From Chrysaora quinquecirrha (Eukaryota; Cnidaria; Scyphozoa; Semaeostomeae; Pelagiidae): DNA of 64,000 nt. The stretch lies in the NCBI GenBank assembly GCA_014526335.1, contig JACTAT010000046.1, positions 416,183 through 480,182 on the forward strand, given 5' to 3'. Positions within the stretch are counted from its first letter, which is position 1. Every line of letters starts with the position of its first letter. Positions 1 to 32,868 of this stretch are shown piece after piece. Under the pieces are notes generated by a model. The model was given only the letters and a program-made list of their open reading frames with translations, had not been told where the DNA came from and did not search any database. Position numbers and translations under genes: made by a program.

Positions 1-365
1 ATTTACATAAGTACTTGTACGTCAACAATAACTAGAACTTTCTGTTAGAACATAGTTGCATGTATAATTTCTAACTGCGCAATAGATCATGTGACTTGTA
101 AATACTATAACTTAGAAACTCTGTAAATAAGTAGTCAGTCAGTAAAAAGTCAGTAGAAGTCAGTAAGAAGTCAGTACACAGTCAGTACGCTGTCAGTACG
201 AAGTATGTGTAAAGTCAGTTGATCAGACATGATAGATAATCGTCTCTCAAATGTCGTCTGGCTCCGTGTGTTCTCTGCGCGCACGTAAAACCCAAGCAGC
301 AGCTAAAGATCCTTCTGCTACGAACGATCCCGGCTACAAATGGTGGAGAATCCGGTTTGTAGAAT
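1..365 (+). mobile_element. Possible 3' end of an LTR with primer-binding-like site
   Basis: A sequence ending in ...CGGCTACA is followed after two bases by TGGTGGAGAATCCGG (341-355), the layout of an LTR 3' end plus tRNA primer-binding site. Bases 132-220 hold about seven short GTCAGTA-type repeats. No second LTR, gag or pol is visible, so at most this is a solo or truncated LTR. Confidence 0.25.
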
Positions 366-1245
366 GCATGTTAGACGGGCTTACCTTAACTCTACTCTGG
401 TTACTTGAAAGTCGCTGAAAGTTATCTGGTGGATTTGTATAAAGTGCATTTTGTCGCGCGTACGACTTTTTGCGATCGACATTTTTTAGTCGGATTAATT
501 TTGAGCCCGTGTTTCAGCGATCTCGATTTGGCATTAGTCTCGGTTTGATGAGCGTGACTAACTTGATGGATCTGCGAACCTGGCACGGTGTTTCACGTTT
601 GAACTGCAAGTTTTAACAAAATATTTTCAGCATCGCTTCTTTTTAAAGGAATACGGCCTATTCTAGAGATTTTTACTTCAATAACTCCAACGAACGACCC
701 CTTCGCTTAACCCAGAAAATAATGCTGACATAAAGTAAACCAAACAACATTGTAACAATTTGTCCAAGATTGTAGGCCTAACTTTGCCGTATGAGAAGGG
801 GTATCTTGGCAAACAAAGACAAGAATCTTCCCTTTTCCATTCCCGGCACCCTGCAAACATTTCACCACACGAAAACATTTTCACCACACTGGCAAATGAA
901 AATTGAATAATTGCTACTTACTGTATGATTATGTATTAATAAACAGTTTTGTTTAATCACCTTATCCAACCATATAACCATATATTTGGTAATCAGCAAC
1001 ACTTTATAAACCATGATGGCTAATTTCCGTCTAACCCTTTGAGCTAATTACTGTTCTGTTTACCATTTCACGATTGCAGAGGGCATTTTCGTAGTTTTTT
1101 TTGCTTCAACATGGCCTCAGTAAGCTTCTTCGATGTTGTGGAAATATTTTGATCTATATCATGGACCTACTAAGGTATAAATGTCTTGTTTCTTTTTATT
1201 AACTTGTTTTATTTAATGAGGCCTTTACTGTTGCTGAACATTGCT
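366..1245. other. Intergenic, nothing recognised
   Basis: Ordinary AT-rich sequence with no open frame that looks coding, no tandem repeat and no clear terminal repeats. Confidence 0.6.
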
Positions 1246-1247
1246 TA

Positions 1248-1537
1248 CACACTTTTCTTAATTAGAAACTCGTTTATAAGCAACTCAGTACTGAAATCAA
1301 TATTGGTTGAGACACTTTGAGTGCTCGACCGACCCAAAATGATAAGAAACTCGCAGGTCTCAACTCTCAACGATCTTAAGAATTAGGAATGTAGCCTCGA
1401 GAAAAGAACCTGTTTTGGCATTAATATTAAAGTTTTGATCCTTAAGAAACTGCTAAGAAACTTTCAGTATCAAAATTCTGCAAAATTAAGAAACTTTTGG
1501 TACTGAAAAAATCTTAGTTGCTTATAAAAAGAGAATA
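1248..1537. mobile_element. MITE, TA/CAC group, words AGAAACT and AAGCAAC
   Basis: The left end is TACACACTTTTC, then a segment with ATAAGCAACT and CAGTACTG. The right end is the reverse: CAGTACC-like sequence inverted, AGTTGCTTATAAAAAG. Inside, AAGAAACT recurs several times. The right terminus is diverged (GAGAATA instead of GTGTA). Confidence 0.55.
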
Positions 1538-2426
1538 TATTTGATTGCTTGCGACCCTCAGACCCTTGAAGATTTTTGCACTCTTTTGTTTAAGAACCCA
1601 CTTTATTAGGACATTTGGGCTCCATTTGCCAAAAAGAAGTAAGAACATGTCCAGATTGAGATGAAAAATTAGGAAAAATTTCATTTTACCCGTCCACAAA
1701 GCAGAATTTTGCAATAACGAAATCAAAGTAGATAGCAGATACTGTATGCAAATTCTTATGAAAAATTAGTGATCCAAGTGTATCATATATCAAGTGAATC
1801 AAACTGACAGTTGGATGGTAAAATGGCTTAATTCATCATTTATTATCCGGAACAGGGCCACACCCAATTACCACACCCAAATTCCACACCAAAATTCCAA
1901 AATAATTCCGAGCTTTTCGGATTACTGAGCTTGAGAAAGATAAATTGACCGAGAATTGCTCCATCTGGGCAAGTCCTGTGTTACGATTTTTTTTACAAGA
2001 ACAACCTTACGTATACAAGACACCAGTCTGTTGGTCAAATTTTTTGCTATCTCAGAAACTATCTGAGATACGTGCAAGCGATATTCATTAGCGCGAAGCC
2101 CTTGCCCGGAGCATTTTAGAATAAACATGTCTTTGAGAAGGGGGTGAAAAGCTTGTTAAAAATTGCTTCCAAAATAAGAAACAGACAGGCTTTAATTGGT
2201 GCCAAGTGTTCTTGTCCTAGGGTCCTAGTGGTTCTTATAAAAAGCGTGTTTACGTCTACTACAGTACTATATTACCCCGTCACCAACAAACTAACTTATA
2301 AGAAACTGCTCCCTGTCTGTCAGATGGCACAATATACGCCCATTTGATATATATTCGTATATATTTATAAGAAACCAAGTAGCCTGGGGGTAATATTATA
2401 CCTGGAAATAAAATCTTAATACTCTT
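1538..2426. other. Intergenic with fragments of the TA/CAC MITE group
   Basis: No gene seen. A right-end-like piece, GGTTCTTATAAAAAGCGTG, lies at about 2230-2250, and ATAAGAAAC pieces follow near 2300-2380. No complete element is delimited. Confidence 0.4.
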
Positions 2427-2428
2427 TA

Positions 2429-2791
2429 CACACTTTTTTTTTATAAGAATACCTTATTTTTTGCCGAGCCTCGATTATTCTTAAGCTTATTCGATTTTGA
2501 GCCTAAAAATATTCTTAAATTATTCTAAATCATCAATGTTGTAAATTGGCCTGAAGATCAAGAGAAATAAGTCAAATCTTTGTCATTTGTTATTTTATAT
2601 TCAAAACTGCATTTCAAAACAAATACAGTAGCCTGACAATCACACTTATTGTACAGTGTATAAAACGCAGAGAAGTAAAAATGATCCTCGTCAAGCTTGA
2701 GCCTCAGATTATTCTTAAATAATTCTTAAATTTCAGCAATTTTGAGCCTGAATATTCTTATAGACTGTATTCTTATAAAAAGAAAAGTGTG
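2429..2791. mobile_element. MITE, TA/CAC group, word AAGAATA, 363 bp
   Basis: Flanked by TA on both sides. The left end CACACTTT...ATAAGAATAC is matched in reverse at the right end (GTATTCTTATAAAAAG...GTGTG). Inside, TATTCTTAA and its complement recur near both ends together with GAGCCT. No coding capacity, so it is non-autonomous. Confidence 0.75.
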
Positions 2792-3247
2792 TACAAAAAT
2801 AACCTTTTTATGCATGCCTGTCTTTTCTCCATGGTAACAAAATTATGCTTGAACGTGACACATTTCTATGAAATCCAACTCTATGGTGAAATCACATTTA
2901 GAAAGGAAGAAAAACGTTGCCCCCCTCTGCTTCTGTCCTATTTTCAGCGCTGATTTGATTTCGTGCAGTCTGAAAATAACGACATCATGGTGGTTCATCA
3001 GGTGTCATTTCCAGGAAAAAGCTGAATCATGAAGTAGCTGGGTCACTTGAATGGGGAAACGTTTTTTTTGCAATGCTCGTAAGATGACTTCAATCTTGGA
3101 CACAAATATTGATACAAACTGAAATATTCATTAATATTTGTCTTGCCTTCGCATTTCACCCCTCCCCGTTACTCAGTGTTGATCAACTGGCTTGGAATTG
3201 TTTTCATTATTACTTAACATTGATTCAAGGGGGGGGGGAGTTAACTA

Positions 3248-3633
3248 CACTTTTTTTTTTTAAATAAGCAACCGCTCAATAAGCAACTAGGGTTGAACTG
3301 ACCTTAGCATTAAGCAACTTGAGGGGTTAATTGAATTACTGTAAGCAACTTAGAAGTCAAACAACCAAGCTTATACGCTTTCTTGTTGTTGGGAAATTGT
3401 TTGTTGTTATGTTTTTCATGCTGAAATTCTTTAGCTAACGTTTTTCCATTTACTGTCTCCCCAAAGTCGTGTTTGTAGGCCAAACAGTTGAAGATTTTGA
3501 TCTGCAAAGGTAGGGGTGGTTGTTAGGTAGAAAAAATGTTAAGCAACTTTTAAGCAACTTTGAGGGCTGAATGTCTAAAATTTTAAGCAACTTTGAGGGC
3601 TGGATAAAGTCCAGTTGCTTATTAAAAAAAGTA
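3248..3633. mobile_element. MITE, TA/CAC group, word AAGCAAC
   Basis: Starts CACTTTTTTTTTTT, then AAATAAGCAACC and AATAAGCAACTAGGG. It ends with several TAAGCAACTTTGAGGGC copies and CCAGTTGCTTATTAAAAAAA. It is the same family as the elements at 4590 and 9375, with a longer middle. Confidence 0.7.
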
Positions 3634-3869
3634 TATTCATAAGTTAAGCTTAATTTATGGAATTGCTAGTCTTACTCGAAATCTTCTGGCTGTCTCATTA
3701 TATTTGTCCGTTATTGTATTAAAAAGCGTATTAAAAAGCGGCAGGAGGACGTACTATCAAATGAGAAAAAGGTGTTTTGGCACTATATGTAATAGGACTT
3801 TGGAGTAGTCAGAAAAGGGGATAAACATTTTCAATAAGCAACTGCTCGAAAAGGACCTGGGCTGGACTG

Positions 3870-4369
3870 TACTGGAAGAAGAAAAAGGAAGAAGAGGAAG
3901 CTAAGAAGAAGAAGGAAAAGGAGGAAGAGGAAATGAAAAAGAAGAAAAAGAAACAGGAGGCAGAAAAAAGGGAGAAGGAAAGAAGAAGAGGAAGCACACA
4001 AGAAGAAGGAAAAAGAAGAAGAAGAAGCCAGGAAGAAAAAAGAAAAGGAGGAAGAAGCCAGAAAGAAGAAGGAAAAAGAGGAGGAGGAAGCCAGAAAGAA
4101 GAAGGAAAAGGAAGAGGAAGAAGCAAGAAAGAAGAAAGAAAAGGAGGAAGAAGCAAAGAAGAAAAAAGAAAAAGAGGAGGAAGAAGCCAAGAAGAAGAAG
4201 AGAAGCAGAAAAAGAAGAAGAAGGAAGAGAAAAAAGAAGAAGAAGCACAGGAAGAAGAGAAGGAGAAAGAAGAAGAAGAAGCAGAAGAAGAAGCAGAAAA
4301 AAGCAAAACAAGAAGAAGAAGAAGCGAAGAGGAAAGCTAAAGAAGAAGAAGAAGAAGCAAGAGAGAGAC
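3870..4369. repeat. Polypurine/polypyrimidine tract, about 500 bp
   Basis: The + strand is almost entirely A and G (AAGAAG, GAGGAAG, AAAAAGG units) with only scattered C or T. The Lys/Glu-rich and Ser/Phe/Leu-rich frames on the two strands are by-products of this composition. Such tracts can form triplex (H-DNA) structures. A TAAGCAACTGC end-like motif just before it (about 3835) suggests it may have grown inside an AAGCAAC-word MITE. Confidence 0.9.
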
Positions 4370-4589
4370 ATTAGGGGTTGGGGGCATTTGACCCAGATTT
4401 TTTGGTCATGGACCTGCAGCCCTAACACCATTCAAAAACATGCCAGTTTTTTATGATCATTTTGCGGAAAATTTCAAAGTAGCTATACCCGACTTTATAC
4501 AAATCTTAAGTAAAGTTCCCCTTAATATTGCAGTGTCTGTAATGCAGTATTACTCAACCACTGAGAAACTCATAATTGTAAAGCCAGGC

Positions 4590-4846
4590 TGCTTGGTTTT
4601 AATTAGCAACTGGTCAATAAGCAAGTAAGGTTGAAATTTTGTTCAACTTTAAGGTTGAGACAGCTTTCTTTATAAAGTACATCATTGCAAACTTGTCGAT
4701 ACATGAAAACATAGAAAAGAGCCAGAACAAGAGTTTTTAGGAGGTACCAGCGGGGATGCCAGTCATTCTGTGAGGGTTGAAATATTAGATATTTTAAGCA
4801 ACTTTGAGGGCTGGAATGCAACTCCATTTGCTCGTAAAAAAGTGTA
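4590..4846. mobile_element. MITE, TA/CAC group, word AAGCAAC, 5' end worn
   Basis: Collinear with the element at 9375-9625: AGCAACTGGTCAATAAGCAA, TACATC.TTGCAAACTTGTC, AGAGCCA, ACCAG...CAGTCATTCT, TTTTAAGCAACTTTGAGGG. The right end reads CGTAAAAAAGTGTA; the left terminal T-run is degenerate. Confidence 0.65.
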
Positions 4847-5700
4847 TCACAAATTGGTACCGTTCTCCACACCAAAAGTTTTGCTAGGGAGAACGAGGCT
4901 CGAAAGTCAGTACCCAAAGTCGGAAATTCGGCACCATTCCTTGTGAAAGTGGATGTCTTTATACCAATATAAATGATACTTGCCTTCAGGGTGGTACTTC
5001 CCTAGTAGTGCAGGTCTTGTTTACAAGAAAGTTTCGAATGTGCTCAAAAGTCCGCTAACCATTCATGCCTTGGGCTTTTCAAATAATCTTCGTGAAATAC
5101 TCATTGTGTTACACTTATTGGCATAACCTCGACATCCAACATTTGAGGGGCAAAAGGGTGTGGTCAAGGAAAAATAGGGCCTCGTTTTAAAGAACAATAA
5201 CGTGGTTGCTACCTAGATTTGGCCTATACATAAAACATATCTTAGGCGATGATTGGAGGCTGAATGCAGATCTGTGTTCCCCCACCCCCTTGGCAACGCC
5301 ACTCTTTACACGTATTCAAAACTTCTTCAACACTATTCCAAGACACATAGTCTGTGTATGCGCATAAGCTACAGTGTGCTCTGTGCATGCGCATAAGCTA
5401 CACTGTGATCTGGTATTTTGTAATTTCAAACTAAGCCTAGCTCTGTAGCTTTGTTATTTATGCGTTAAGAACAGAATAATGAAAAGGTGGCCGATTAATT
5501 TTCTGAGCTATCACGTCTTTGTTAAGTCATTTCAACGTACTCAACGATTTGCAAAAAAATAAACGTTGTGTGATGAACTGAGACCACCAAATGCCAAACA
5601 TCAGAGTTTTGTATCATGTATCACTTGCTTCATTCTTGCTAAATTTTGAGTTGGGGTTTGCCTCGAGCTTATGCATCCACTACTGTTGGCTAAACTATGT
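4847..5700. other. Intergenic, one short duplication
   Basis: No gene seen. At about 5345-5405 the phrase GTGCATGCGCATAAGCTACA occurs twice with small changes. The rest is unremarkable. Confidence 0.5.
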
Positions 5701-5701
5701 T

Positions 5702-6340
5702 TTACGGTAGGAATCGTACCCTTGGCTAGACCATTTTCTACAAAAATGATACCCTTGGCTAGTTTAATATTGAACAATGATACCCTTTTATGCGAACCAT
5801 TTCAGAAAGTGATACCCTTGCTCGGACAATACAAGCTGAAAGCATGAGTGTTCCCAAAAACAACATTGTCCAAAAATGATACCCTTGGCTAGACTACACT
5901 CTTTTTTTATACGAACAATTTTATAAGAACACGAGCCTGGATTTTGCCCAGATCTTAAGAACAAAATAAGAACAAGCTGAGGCTGGGCGTTTTCATAAGC
6001 CCTGAGAATATCAGCTAAATATGAAAGTACGACGGTCAGACAACGTAGAAAGCAAGCAAACAATGAAATGGTCAAGCATGCTCCATTTTTACACAACCCT
6101 ATTACAACTAAAGACATTCACTGACAAACTCTAGATGTCTCAGTAACCAAGGAATAAAGAACAGATTAAGAACATTTCAGGCTCAAAAAAGGCAAAAACT
6201 TAAGAACAGCCAGCCTCAATCAAAATTTCCTGGTTCTTATAAAAAAAGGAGTCTAATACTGAACAATGATACCTTTTGCAAGGTTCATTTCCGAGCCATT
6301 TCAGAAAGTAACACCTTTTTTTGCGAACTACTTAACCCTA
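5702..6340. repeat. Short interspersed word repeat, GATACCCTTGGCTAG
   Basis: The word ATGATACCCTTGGCTAG or shortened forms occurs at least seven times in 5705-5895 and 6258-6320, often with AACAATGATACC and CATTTCAGAAAGT. The block is split by the MITE at 5897-6253. Confidence 0.7.
5897..6253. mobile_element. MITE, TA/CAC group, word AAGAAC, 357 bp, TA duplicated
   Basis: Left CACTCTTTTTTT..., ATAAGAACACGAGCC; right GGTTCTTATAAAAAAAGGAGTC; TA on each side. CTTAAGAAC and AATAAGAAC recur inside both ends with AGGCTGG. A nearby unoccupied copy of the target (5753-5780) confirms the ends and the TA target duplication. Confidence 0.82.
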
Positions 6341-6880
6341 TCTGTACTTTGGGGGGGCGTTTTTACCCCCCAAACCTTATTGTGAAAGACCCTCCTCCAT
6401 GTTTGATTCTGGCTTACTCTTCGGAGCCTTCTCCAGTCTCGACGACGGTGTCACGGGTGAAAAATATTCTTGTTTTGAAACATTCGTGGAGTCTTCTACT
6501 TTATGAAGCTAAAATTGTTGTAAAAAAGACAATATTCGACACCCGTGTTTGCTTTACGATGATTCAGTCAGTTGATAAAATTTTATTTAGCCCCACCGCG
6601 CTGAATATCCTTCACCGTACACCAATATATCCCCCGTCATACTGAATATCTGCTGAAGCAATCATGATGTTGACCCCAGCACTGTACTGAACATCGGCCA
6701 CCATACTCCAAAATAGCTCCCAACGGCAATCATGATATCCCATCACTGTGCTGAACACCTGCCACTGTTCTTAGGGATGCTCCCCACGGTAATCATGTTA
6801 TCCCCCAACCGTATTGCACAGACGTTACAGAACGTGCCTACATATTCCAGCCCCCTGGAAACCAGGCACCCAAGAGTAGT
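6341..6880. other. Intergenic, loose internal repetition
   Basis: No gene seen. 6590-6820 holds an imperfect repeat of CTGAATATC/CTGAACA with CAATCATGATATCCC variants, with no fixed period. Confidence 0.45.
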
Positions 6881-6883
6881 GTA

Positions 6884-7235
6884 CACGTTTTTTTTTATAA
6901 GAAAGTTTTTTTGGACCAGTATTGAAACTTTCTTAGATATTTCATGTTTTGAGTACCAAAACTTTCTTGTGACTTTCTTAGCAAAAATTTTTGAATGCAG
7001 TATTTCTAAGAATGCATAGTTTAAGACACTGTATACATTGCACAAATACCACGTTTTTCAAAGAAAATAATCATTAGACTCGTTTAATAGCAAGAAGAGC
7101 GAAAGTAACACACAGAACATAGGAGTGAAAGTATGAAACAGAACTTTCTTAAGTTTCAAGGACCCAGAAATTTTTTAAACTTTTAAGATGTTGAGCACTA
7201 CTCTCTTATAAACCACTTTCTTATAAAAAAACGTG
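6884..7235. mobile_element. MITE, TA/CAC group, word AAGAAAGT, 352 bp
   Basis: Ends CACGTTTTTTTTTATAAGAA and its reverse TTCTTATAAAAAAACGTG, each bordered by TA. ACTTTCTTAG/ACTTTCTTGTG/AACTTTCTTAAG recur inside. No coding capacity. Confidence 0.78.
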
Positions 7236-7540
7236 TACGTATAAAATGAAAAACGAAGTCACAATTTGGCAGATTAAGGTATCCAAGGAGAGATATTAAA
7301 GTGTTTCTGTCGCATATATATCATACTACATTGACGGATTAGATGCAGCCTGAGGAGGCCTAAGAATTACAGTGAAACGCCGCAACACGACGATAGGTAC
7401 TGGCTAATACGGATCTAACTATCTGAGTATAGATTAAAACATGATTGGATTTCATCTCAACTAATTTCAGTAATTTCCTTCTGTAAAGTATCTAAAAAAT
7501 ACCGCTATCTTTTGGACTAAGGTTACTCGCTCTCCCATAG

Positions 7541-9352
7541 TGGTGTGTTATAGCATGATTGTTATCGAACTCATCCCCGCTAAGGATGATGTTTTCCGGA
7601 ATCATTTACACCCCCAAGTCGCAATTTAACAGGTATCAATATAAATACCATAACATTTTTCATGCCTCTCGCTTATAGGTATGTGTCCAATGCAGCTTAA
7701 TTAACGTGGTGTGTTATAGCATGATTGTTATCGAACTCATCCCCGCTAAGGATGATGTTTTCCGGAATCATTTACACCCCCAAGTCGCAATTTAACAGGT
7801 ATCAGTGTAAATGCCATAACATTTTTCATGCCTCTCGCTTATAGGTATGTGTCCAATGCAGCTTAATTAACGTGGTGTGTTATAGCATGATTGTTATCGA
7901 ACTCATCCCCGCTAAGGATGATGTTTTCCGGAATCATTTACACCCCCAAGTCGCAATTTAACAGGTATCAGTGTAAATGCCATAACATTTTCATTGCCTC
8001 TCGCTAATAGGTATGTCCAATGCAGCTTAATTAACGTGGTGTGTTATAGCATGATTGTTATCGAACTCATCCCCGCTAAGGATGATGTTTTCCGGAATCA
8101 TTTACACCCCCAAGTCGCAATTTAACAGGTATCAGTGTAAATGCCATAACATTTTCATTGCCTCTCGCTAATAGGTATGTCCAATGCAGCTTAATTAACG
8201 TGGTGCGTTATAGCATGATTGTTATCGAACTCATCCCCTCTAACGCTGATGTTTTCCGGAATCATTTACACCCCCAAGTCGCAATTTAACAGTTATCAAT
8301 ATAAATACCATAACATTTTTCATGCCTCTCGCTTATAGGTATGTGTCCAATGCAGCTTAATTAACGTGGTGTGTTATAGCATGATTGTTATCGAACTCAT
8401 CCCCGCTAAGGATGATGTTTTCCGGAATCATTTACACCCCCAAGTCGCAATTTAACAGGTATCAGTGTAAATGCCATAACATTTTCATTGCCTCTCGCTA
8501 ATAGGTATGTCCAATGCAGCTTAATTAACGTGGTGTGTTATAGCATGATTGTTATCGAACTCATCCCCGCTAAGGATGATGTTTTCCGGAATCATTTACA
8601 CCCCCAAGTCGCAATTTAACAGGTATCAGTGTAAATGCCATAACATTTTCATTGCCTCTCGCTAATAGGTATGTCCAATGCAGCTTAATTAACGTGGTGC
8701 GTTATAGCATGATTGTTATCGAACTCATCCCCTCTAACGCTGATGTTTTCCGGAATCATTTACACCCCCAAGTTGCAATTTAACAGTTATCAGTGCAAAT
8801 ACCATAACATTTTCAATGCCTCTCGCTAATAGGTATGTCCAATGCAACTTAATTCACGTGGTGCGTTATAGCACGATTGTTATCGAACTCATCCCCGCCA
8901 AAGATGATGTTTTCCGGAATCATTTACACCCCCAAGTCGCAATTTAACAAGTAACAGTGTAAATGCCATAACATTTTCCTTGCATCTCGCTAATAGGTAT
9001 GTTTAATGCAACTTAATTCACGTGGTGCGTTATAGCACGATTGTTATCGAACTCATCCCCGCCAAAGATGATGTTTTCCGGAATCATTTACACCCCCAAG
9101 TCGCAATTTAACAAGTAACAGTGTAAATGCCATAACATTTTCCTTGCATCTCGCTAATAGGTATGTTTAATGCAACTTAATTCACGTGGTGCGTTATAGG
9201 ATGATTGTTGTATAACCCATCCCCGCTAAGGAGGATGTTTTCTGGAATCATTTACACCCCCGAATCGCAATTTAACAGGTATCAGTTCAAATACCTTAAA
9301 ATTTTCATTGCCTCTCGCTAATACGTAAGTGCCCAATGCAACTTAATTCACG
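7541..9352. repeat. Satellite, 11 copies of 164-166 bp
   Basis: Copies start with TGGTG(T/C)GTTATAGCA at 7541, 7707, 7873, 8037, 8201, 8367, 8531, 8695, 8859, 9023 and 9187; a decayed start is at 9353. The period is 166 or 164; the 164-bp copies read AGGTATGTCC where the 166-bp copies read AGGTATGTGTCC. Each contains CATCC(C)CGCTAAGGATGATG and TTTACACCCCCAAGTCGC. No coding frame. Divergence rises toward the right end. Confidence 0.95.
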
Positions 9353-9374
9353 TGATGCGAGACGTGATGCGTTA

Positions 9375-9625
9375 CACTTTTTTTTAAAAGCAACTGGTCA
9401 ATAAGCAACTAGGGTTGAGATTTTGTCAAAATTTTTAGTGACGTTGCCTTCTTTACACAGTACATCCTTGCAAACTTGTCAATTGCATTTAGAAGTCAGA
9501 GAAGAGCCAAAATAAGAGGTTTTCGGGGGTTACCAGTCATTCTTTGAGGACAGAAATGCAAGATATATTAAGCTACTTTTGAGGGCTGGACCAAAGTCCA
9601 GTTGCTTATTGAAAAAAAATAAGCG
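9375..9625. mobile_element. MITE, TA/CAC group, word AAGCAAC, 251 bp
   Basis: TA-bordered; CACTTTTTTTTTAAAAGCAAC at the left, GTTGCTTATTGAAAAAAAAT and GCG at the right. It sits directly after the 164-166-bp satellite, inside its last decayed copy. Confidence 0.7.
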
Positions 9626-9788
9626 TACTGCAGCAGTTTTCTAGAAAAAGTCCGACACCTTCCCCAACACTGCACTCTAAGTCTACCGGTCTTTTTTGTC
9701 CAGCAATAACCCACCCTTAACTGCAAGGGCTTAAAAACGACTCAGCCATAGGAAAGCATTAACTTTTTGCACAGATAGAACAGAGAAA

Positions 9789-9945
9789 ATTACAGCGAGG
9801 ATTGATTTCAGTTAGGAGTTTTGGAACCAGTCCACATCAAAATAGAAAGGCCAATACTGTGTGTGTAGCAAGAAAGAGTTCGTTTTCTAACTTGAACTCT
9901 TCAATTAATTATATTGGTCTTCCCGCTCTACTGTATCTAGTGTAT
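9789..9945 (+). repeat. Dispersed repeat, copy 1
   Basis: ATTACAGCGAGGATTG, then CCTGTCCACATCAAAA-like, AAAGAGTTCGTTTTCT and TCTTCCC(G)CTCTACTG follow the same order as in 18614-18795. Function unknown; probably a fragment of an interspersed repeat. Confidence 0.55.
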
Positions 9946-10456
9946 CCCGTAAGCTGTCATTTTTCCGATTGGTGCATTTCGATCCGCATCTGAGTATAAA
10001 TTCCGCCTTAGTCAACTGTTGCAGTCTGTTTCTAATGGTTATACACTGAGGAGTGTCAGACGGAAAAACCTGTTAAGCATATCAAAGATGTTTCTGCTCT
10101 GTTCCGCGATCTCGGAGTTCTCTTCACTTCAAAGACAAGATTGTATGGCCTTGAATGACCCACGAACAACTTCGCTAAGTTAAGTCAGTACCAGCATGTT
10201 AAAAAGTGATCGTCACAATCGCAAGATTATTAATAGAAGTCGGAAAGTTTGGGCTTTTTGACATAGCAGTCTGATAGACGATTTCCGCCTCGTTAAATCC
10301 TATACAGCGCTACTGGGTTTCTTCGAAGGGATTTGATAAGCTATACCACACACTATGTATGTTATTAAGAATAGCAGCATCTCTCAGGGTATTGAGGATC
10401 TGTTTCGGAAATCAAACCACTGACAAGAACCACGAAACTGTTAGAGCAGATATCTG
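9946..10456. other. Intergenic, nothing recognised
   Basis: No coding frame, tandem repeat or clear terminal repeat seen. Confidence 0.5.
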
Positions 10457-10458
10457 TA

Positions 10459-11116
10459 AAATATGGAATGGGGGATGGTGGAATGGAATGATGGAATTGA
10501 ATAATGGAACGGAATGATGGAACAGATTGATGGAATGATATTCAATATACAGACATTAAATAAGAGGACTTTTTCAAACATATTCGATATTTTTACTTTT
10601 CGATATTTTTACTTTTTAAAGTAAATGAAAGTAAAACAGAGTCATTGCAAATTCTGGAAAAAACATTGAAATACATTATCATGATTGAAATATTTTCAAA
10701 ATCGTTCAATTCTTCTTTTTGAAAAGCCTGAAGTATTCGTTGAAGGTTAAATTGGTAACACAACTAATAAAATGTATGAGTATAAATTTTCGCAGGCCTC
10801 CAAAACCTTCTGTCCCAGAATCTGGAAGGTTTCGCAGACTTCACAAGGAATCTCGGTCTCACTTTAAAATGACCAGTTTTGTTCGAATTTGTTCTGATCA
10901 GCCTACTGTTTTCAGCAGCTGTGTTCTTTTGGTACAGGAAACTTTTTCCTGCTAAGTCTACCGTTTTCAGATTTTCGAAGATCTGCTAAAATCAGGAGGT
11001 TACCAAAAATACGCCCTTAGAGGTTTGAAAATGGTACTTCATTGCATTTATACATTTAAATGCCATTCCAGCATTGCACTCCATCGTTCCATTCCAATAT
11101 TCCATGTTCCATATTT
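10459..11116. mobile_element. Inverted-repeat element, word TGGAAT, 658 bp
   Basis: TA, then AAATATGGAATGG at the left; CCATATTT then TA at the right. The first 80 bases repeat ATGGAATG/ATGGAACG about seven times, and the last 55 carry the complement (CCATTCC, GTTCCATTCC, TTCCATGTTCC). The middle of about 480 bp has no coding frame. Confidence 0.65.
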
Positions 11117-11822
11117 TAAGTACTGTACAACCGAATATTTTACGTTCAGACGATTATTGCCTGTAACATTATATGTTCGTTTGATGTCTAAAGGATATCG
11201 TTTTAAAAGTTGACAAGGTCAATCTTTGCTTTAAACTTTGATCACTTCGATATCTCTCTATTTGATTTTACTCGATTTGCAGAGCATTCGCTGTGAGCTC
11301 CTGAAGCAACATTTTTGTCTTATGACTAGCGAAAATCTGGAAAAAGGCTGAAAAATTCTGCATAGCAAGGTACACGAGGACTGATCTAAGAAGATTATTA
11401 GCCTCATCACTCAACAAGACGAGTAATTTGAAGTGTTTACGGCCTCTCCTTGAGTGACCGCATGTGAAACCGGTGTTGATAGAACTTTAATCGGTCAACG
11501 GACGCTGCTAATCACTTAGTACTGGAATTTTGCAAAGTAATTCCACCTGATAAAACCTGAAGATCGTCGAATCCATAAAGAAAGCAAACTGACATTTGGT
11601 TTATGTTATATCAGCAAAATTGTTTGTTTTTCATATGTAAATAAAGGAATTAGAGGTCTACTGCTAAAAGCTCTGTGGAGACGAGGTTATCAAACCAAGA
11701 GATTGAAGGAAAGTCAAAGCTCAAAGGAAGAAAGATTTGTTTATAGGATTCAAGGATCACCTGAGAAAACAAGGAGTTTTTAAACTGCAGAGAAAAAACG
11801 GAGATAAAAAAACAGAGTAGAC
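11117..11822. promoter_or_regulatory. Upstream region of the Delta-like gene
   Basis: Lies directly 5' of the first coding exon and must hold the 5' UTR and probably the core promoter unless a leader exon exists further away. No clear TATA box at a sensible distance and no repeat element were recognised. Confidence 0.3.

Positions 11823-32868
<21,046 letters not shown>

Noticed and set aside
3809..4431. Long open frames rich in Lys/Glu (+) or Ser/Phe/Leu (-)
   Set aside because: They come from the polypurine tract; all frames on both strands are open for compositional reasons, with no conserved motif.
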